Assembly (NCBI GenBank): GCA_034509735.1
Contig: JACGWO010000004.1
Coordinates: forward strand, 12,567,395 to 12,631,394
Reading direction: 5' to 3'
From: Sesamum alatum
Taxonomy: Eukaryota > Streptophyta > Magnoliopsida > Lamiales > Pedaliaceae
DNA: 64,000 nt
Of this stretch, positions 59,476 through 64,000 are shown piece by piece. Both the position numbers and the translations under genes were made by a program. The stretch's first letter is position 1; every line of letters begins with the position of its first letter. A model generated the notes under the pieces. It did no database searches. It saw only the letters and a list, made by a program, of their open reading frames with translations, and had not been told where the DNA came from.

Positions 59476-60426
59476 GGGGAGTACAAAAGGAGGAAGAAAG
59501 CAAGCCTTATTATTTCAAGGCTAAAAACGAGAGAGAGAAAGAGAATAATAAAATAAAGAGGCACGCAGGCCTCACCCAACAAAAATTAAACCATACATAA
59601 GGGCCATGGGCTTTGTGATCATCCCCATTGTTTATCCAATAAACATTTAATACACATTTATATCAAATATAAATATGCCCATTAAATAAATACATCCAAT
59701 GCATTTATAAAAATGATATCCAATATCATAAACAACAACATAATTATATGCAGAAATATATATATATATTAATAATGCAATTAAAAATGGATATCAAGTA
59801 TCATACATCCAATGCACCAAAAAATATTTTTTTTTTGTTTGGAAACCATTTCCAAATTAATCTAAGGCACAATTAAATTTTAGAAAAATTCAATTTAACT
59901 AAAATTCAAATTAGCAAAATTAATCATTTCAGAAAATATGCAGAAATGTGGAAAATCCAATTTTCCGGGTAAAAATAGCAAAAATGGCCCAGCCGTTGCC
60001 GCCGGCCGCGCGCGCGCGAGCAGGCCCCCTTGCCTGCGCGCCGCACGCGCACGCACGGCGCTAGAGCGCGCCCCGCGCGCAGCGCCAGCACGCGCACGGC
60101 GCTCGCGCCCTGCAGCGCTGTGCGGGCGCGGGCGCGCGCGCTGGCACTGTGCGCCGGCAGCTGCTGCCGGCTGCACTGTTTTGAACCCAATTTTTTTTTT
60201 CTTTTTAACTATCTGCATAAAAACTGAAACTAAAACATGCATTTACATAAAATCCAATTTTCAAAAAATGCATGGATATCCATAATTAAAAGCAAAATTA
60301 ACACATATTCTTCTAAACACATAATCATGCTTAAAACGGTAAAACATGCTTTCCAAAAGCAAATTAAACATGTTCAACATGCTCATCACATAAAAAACAT
60401 GTCATTCCTAAAGCTACAACACCGAA
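59476..60426 (-). other. E1 leader, primer-site-proximal part
   Basis: AT-rich leader with a GC-rich island at about 59990-60175. Open frames in the island on both strands show no protein motif. It rejoins 49006 and below when G1 is removed. The five bases before it (59471-59475) are the right copy of the G1 duplication. Confidence 0.85.
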
Positions 60427-60442
60427 CCGGGCTCTGATACCA
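60427..60442 (-). other. E1 primer-binding site
   Basis: TGGTATCAGAGCCCGG on the minus strand, one base from the 5' LTR. Confidence 0.92.
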
Positions 60443-60443
60443 C

Positions 60444-62631
60444 TGAAAGAATCGGTACGGCCCGGGAACGCGGCGGAAGCGTAAAATAAAAGAAATTTAA
60501 AATGATTTCAAAGGGGTGTTCCCTTTGAATTCCCAGGCGTTCGGTGTATTCAAAAGCATAATAACATACATAAAAATATGCTTGAACATGTGGCTAGAGG
60601 AGGAAACAAAAAAGGTACAATAATTTAAATAGAAACATACCTTTTTCGTTTCACATGTACAACGGCAACAAGCTTTGATTCTCTTTTCGTTCCTTTTCCG
60701 TTCACCTTAGGATTCAAATTAGAACCCCTCTAATTTGTCCACACCACAGCAATGGAAGTAAATCTAGATCTACTGCTAGGTAGAAGCTAGATCAAGGAAG
60801 AAACGAAAAACGTATTACACTATTGATTAGTGTATATGTATTTCTCATGTTCTCATTTTGAATCCAATTCAAAAAGAACTCAAAAGAAGGAGAAAAGGCT
60901 GGAAATTTTCGTGGCTTGTGTGCAAGGGAATGCAAGTTAGGAAGATGAAAAGTGTATACATGTGTTGTGTAGTTGTAGGTAGTTTCCAAAACCACCTACA
61001 CACTAATGCACAACTTATGCTCAACCTCCAACCATGTTAGCACAATATGTGGACCACCTAGCCATCATGGCAAGCCACATCATTGCTTACATGGAGCCAC
61101 ATCATTGCTTACATGGAGGACTTTCAACTCCTCTTTAACTTGCATCAAACCTTTGAGCTTTGATTTCAAGTCATGGACCGATTTTGACCGGTCTTGATTT
61201 AATCAAATTAAATCAAGTGATCCATGGATTTTAAATTAATTCAATTAATTTTAAACCTTATTGAAATCCAAAAGTTTATTTAATCCAATTAAATAAACAT
61301 AAGCTCAAACACTAATTAATTGATCCAATCAATTAATTAAACGAAACCCAATAAATTAATCCAATTAATTTAAAGGTATTGAGCCCAAAATTAAATTAAT
61401 TCTTGGGCCATCCATCCAATGGATTTTTCCAATAAATGATCCATCATTTATATTCTCCTTGAATTAATTTAATCCAATTAAATTAATTCACTTCTTCCAG
61501 AATTAATTCCAAATTAATTCCACTACTTCCATAGTGATTTGTGTGTGACTCTTTAGGTTCACCCTCAGCTAGACTTGGGCTTGTGTCCAACACAATTTAT
61601 TAATTAAATCCAATTTAATTAATTATTTCTGATTTACCATTAATCAGAAATGCCGTTACCATGGGTGGCCGTCTAGCAACGGTCCATGGCACTAGAGACT
61701 AGGTGAATGTTGGCGTCAACATTTAGGCTCCGAATTCCATACAGGTACAGTCCTTTGTCAACCATTCTCCCGGCCTTTGTCTAGGGCATGGAATTGGGTG
61801 TCGGTTCCCATCCTAGACTAGGCAACTATGCTACAAACTCGAGACGCGTTTACTCTATTGATCGACCTAGGGAACCATTCCCTACTCGACCAATCGCTAC
61901 GGCCGTAGACTTAATGAGTCAAAACCATCTCAGAGCACATAGAAGACATAGCTGTCAAATACTGACAGGGGACAGATTCTATCTTGGAATCCACCGTCCT
62001 CACTACATACTCCGACTGCCCTGGACAAGGCTTATAATGACCATATCAAAGACATGGTCACCTCTCACCAAATCCAAGATACAACCTTCATATGCAAGCG
62101 ACTGCCATGATTCCTCAAGTCCGAGGACTAATCCCGTACTATCGGAACCGAGAATTCCAGTCATACCGACCAAGCCTCCAAGGCTTCCATATGACGATTC
62201 TCGCGAGTCAGTTCAGTCAGTCGACTACTTTGCCATCTAACCCACTAAAATTGCATAGACGACCCACGTCTGGCACCGATGAAACTCGGCACTCACCCAA
62301 TGAATGCAATACTTAGTGCAAGTCTCTATAGGACACTCGAGGCCCAGTCTCGAGGTCCTCGACTTGGAACGTTTCAGACCGACCCTCAAGCAGTTGGTTT
62401 CATAGCCGCCAACCTATGCGCAACTCAACTCAATGGGTTTTACCAATCGGTATGTGGGCATTTGTTGTGACATTGAAACACCATTCAAATGTAAGTAGTA
62501 AGCACAACAAACACATTTTGCCAATGATGAATACTTACTTTATCCATCAGTATAATATTACTTTGATAAAGATCGACGAATAGTTCTCAGAACAATCAAT
62601 CCAATTGACTTTCTGGTCACTTATTCTAACA
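60444..62631 (-). repeat. E1 5' LTR
   Basis: 2188 bp. The palindrome is CTACGGCCGTAG (61897-61908) as in the 3' LTR; conserved box 61659-61689. It lacks a few bases of the AT-rich ladder present in the 3' LTR near 41270-41290. Confidence 0.94.
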
Positions 62632-62636
62632 GCAGA
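62632..62636 (-). repeat. Target-site duplication of E1, right
   Basis: GCAGA, matching 40319-40323. Confidence 0.93.
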
Positions 62637-62961
62637 TGCTTAGTGCAAGTCTCAGAGGGAATCCCGGTACCCATTTTCGGGATTCCTTGACTTGGAGATT
62701 TTCGGATTGATTCGGTAAGACTGATTTCATGGACCTACCTCCAAGCGTAGTCCCAGTCTCCGAAATCAATACTCAGTCCGTGGGCTTTGTTTGCGTAGTG
62801 AACAGAAATGTAAATGCAGATATAAGTGAACGTAAACAAAGTATTGCCATATGAATTTTCACTTCTTTATTCATAAATGTTTTCATCAAACACCTGAAAT
62901 TGTCTAGACATAGGTTACATATTCCTGCCAAAATTGGCTTACATGGTCACCTATTCTAACA
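62637..62961 (-). repeat. Solo LTR A3 (family A), 5' part
   Basis: The other end of the LTR at 38661-40323, finishing ...CCTATTCTAACA in plus orientation (TGTTAGAATAGG on the minus strand). Followed by the duplicated GTTTC of F1 leader. Confidence 0.92.
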
Positions 62962-63335
62962 GTTTCCCTGTCTCATGAGTCGTGGGGGCGACAGTTTGAG
63001 GCATGATTTGGTTGATGGGTCGGGCCCAAAACTGAGTAACATGGTTCGCTTGGAGTCCTTGGAACCATGCAAATAGGTGAGGCAAAATATCTTGGGAATC
63101 TCATTGGATGTATCCCACGAGGTCTTCTTCATGTGAATCGTAAAAGCGGGGCATGGAGATTACGCTTGTGGATCCCGAGCCCACTAGAAAATGGTTTCCC
63201 AAAACTCTGCTTGAGAGTGGCGGACTTTCGTATAAATAGTGGGAGGGTTAAAGACTAAAAGACCAAGTCTTCAACTTGAACAATAATATTACCATCATCT
63301 GCTAATTTCTGCTTTACATTTTCATTAATGTAGAT
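62962..63335 (+). other. F1 leader, second part
   Basis: Begins with the right GTTTC duplication and continues the leader: the second palindrome at 62974-62984 (CATGAGTCGTG) and TATAAATAG at 63231-63239, 97 bp before gag. No gene. Confidence 0.86.
63231..63239 (+). promoter_or_regulatory. TATAAATAG box upstream of gag
   Basis: Same string and spacing as in B1 (27567-27575). Confidence 0.4.
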
Positions 63336-64000
63336 ATGTCTAAGAATCCATTAACCATGGTACTTCAGACTAATAAATTCAACGGAACGAACTACTCGGA
63401 CTGGCTGAGAAACCTGAAGATTGTCTTCGATTTCGAGAACCAAGGCTACGTCTTGGATGAGCCGCCGCCGAGCGACTTACCGAAGGGGTCCACGCCAGAA
63501 TAACGTTTGATGTTCGAGTAATGGCATGAGGACAACCGGAAAGTACGCAGTATCATACTGGCTTCGATGTCTAACGACATCCAGAAGCAGTATGAGAGGC
63601 TGGACAACGTCTCCGCCATAATGCTCCGCACAAACGAGGTTCATGCGGTTCCGGATAGGCATATTAGATATGCCACCACAAAAGCATTCTTCGGCACCAA
63701 ACTTGCTGAAGGAGCATTTGTACAAAATCATGGGGTCAAGATGCTCTCCCTAGTGGAGAAACTCGAGGACCTTAAAGTTGGGCTTAACAATGACACGTAC
63801 ATTGACATGATCCTCCAGTCCCTTCCTCCGTCCTATGACCCGTTTGTTGTAAACTACAACATGAATAGGCTTGAGAAGTCTATTCATGAGTTGATCAACA
63901 TGCTGGTCCAATACGAGGCAACGACCCACAAGTCGGCGCCGGCGGTATTGATAGGAGAGGCTTCGAGCTCCAAGGCGAATGGTAAGAGGGCCGAACGCTG
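63336..64000 (+). pseudogene. F1 gag, 5' part, two nonsense codons
   Basis: Starts MSKNPLTMVLQTNKF and is closely related to B1 gag. Two stops occur: TAA at about 63501 (sisters GAA, Glu) and TAA at about 63519 (B1 AAA, Lys). The rest of the frame to the window edge is open and aligns with B1 through VQYEATTHKSAPAVL. The zinc knuckle lies beyond the edge. Confidence 0.9.

Larger units (their letters stand above)
40324..62631 (-). mobile_element. Copia element E1, 22.3 kb with insertions
   Basis: A minus-strand element bounded by LTRs (60444-62631 is 5', 40324-42526 is 3') and the duplication GCAGA. It has been enlarged by solo LTR D1 (45299-47620) and element G1 (49007-59470); without these it is about 9.5 kb. 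The LTR pair is very similar by eye, with scattered substitutions and a small deletion. Its gag-pol is degraded and shares the RT catalytic loss and the internal deletion with C1, so it belongs to the same non-autonomous lineage. Confidence 0.92.
37977..64000 (+). mobile_element. Copia element F1, host of the nest; both ends missing
   Basis: F1 is visible as leader at 37977-38660 and leader plus gag at 62962-64000; everything between is nested insertions. The two leader parts rejoin at GTTTC and match the B1 leader at 27280-27290 (CTGTTTCCCTGTCTC). The left end starts inside the leader, head to head with A2; the right end continues past the window. By sequence it is closest to B1. Confidence 0.85.

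Overview
This window is plant nuclear DNA made almost entirely of nested Ty1/copia LTR retrotransposons. I see no host gene, rRNA, tRNA gene or CRISPR array. The evidence is Copia polyprotein order (gag with a CX2CX4HX4C knuckle, DTG protease, GAG-pre-integrase, DD35E integrase, YVDD reverse transcriptase, RNase H), primer-binding sites complementary to the 3' end of initiator tRNA-Met (TGGTATCAGAGC), AGTGGGAGA-type polypurine tracts and TG...CA LTRs of about 1.8-2.3 kb. Long LTRs plus a leader of about 2 kb before gag recall the BARE1/Angela-type Copia of flowering plants; that lineage call is an inference. The host species cannot be read from the sequence. I use local names: A, B, C, D, E, F, G.

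Left half (+ strand unless stated). 1-821 is a decayed gag. 822-14594 is composite element A1: 5' LTR, leader, an intruding B-type LTR (4628-6850), a second copy of the leader, a gag-pol with four lesions, and a 3' LTR. 14595-33019 is element B1 (5'-truncated LTR, leader, gag-pol lacking part of RT, 3' LTR). Its leader is split by a complete element C1 (17250-26932, target duplication GTGGGT). 33020-37976 is a truncated minus-strand element A2.

Right half is a four-level nest. Plus-strand element F1 (37977-38660 and 62962-64000, running off the window) is split by minus-strand solo LTR A3 (target duplication GTTTC). A3 is split by minus-strand element E1 (40324-62631, GCAGA). E1 is split twice: by plus-strand solo LTR D1 (45299-47620, AAGAA) and by a nearly intact minus-strand element G1 (49007-59470, GTTGG). 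The duplications fix the order of events: F1, then A3, then E1, then D1 and G1.

No element here has an uninterrupted polyprotein. G1 is closest, with three point lesions. C1 and E1 share the same destroyed RT catalytic site and the same internal deletion, yet each has very similar paired LTRs. They therefore look like a defective lineage copied in trans by relatives such as G1.

The most unusual signal is non-coding. The LTRs are ladders of short perfect inverted repeats, most with the loop TTGGA (or TTAGA, TAGGA). At matching positions in different families the arms differ but stay complementary. A 12-bp palindrome (CTGTGGCCACAG) likewise changes symmetrically between families. The leaders carry their own conserved set: a GC-rich island, a hairpin with loop CGGGCT, two CACGAGTCGTG palindromes about 80-90 nt apart, and a TATAAATAG box about 100 bp before gag.
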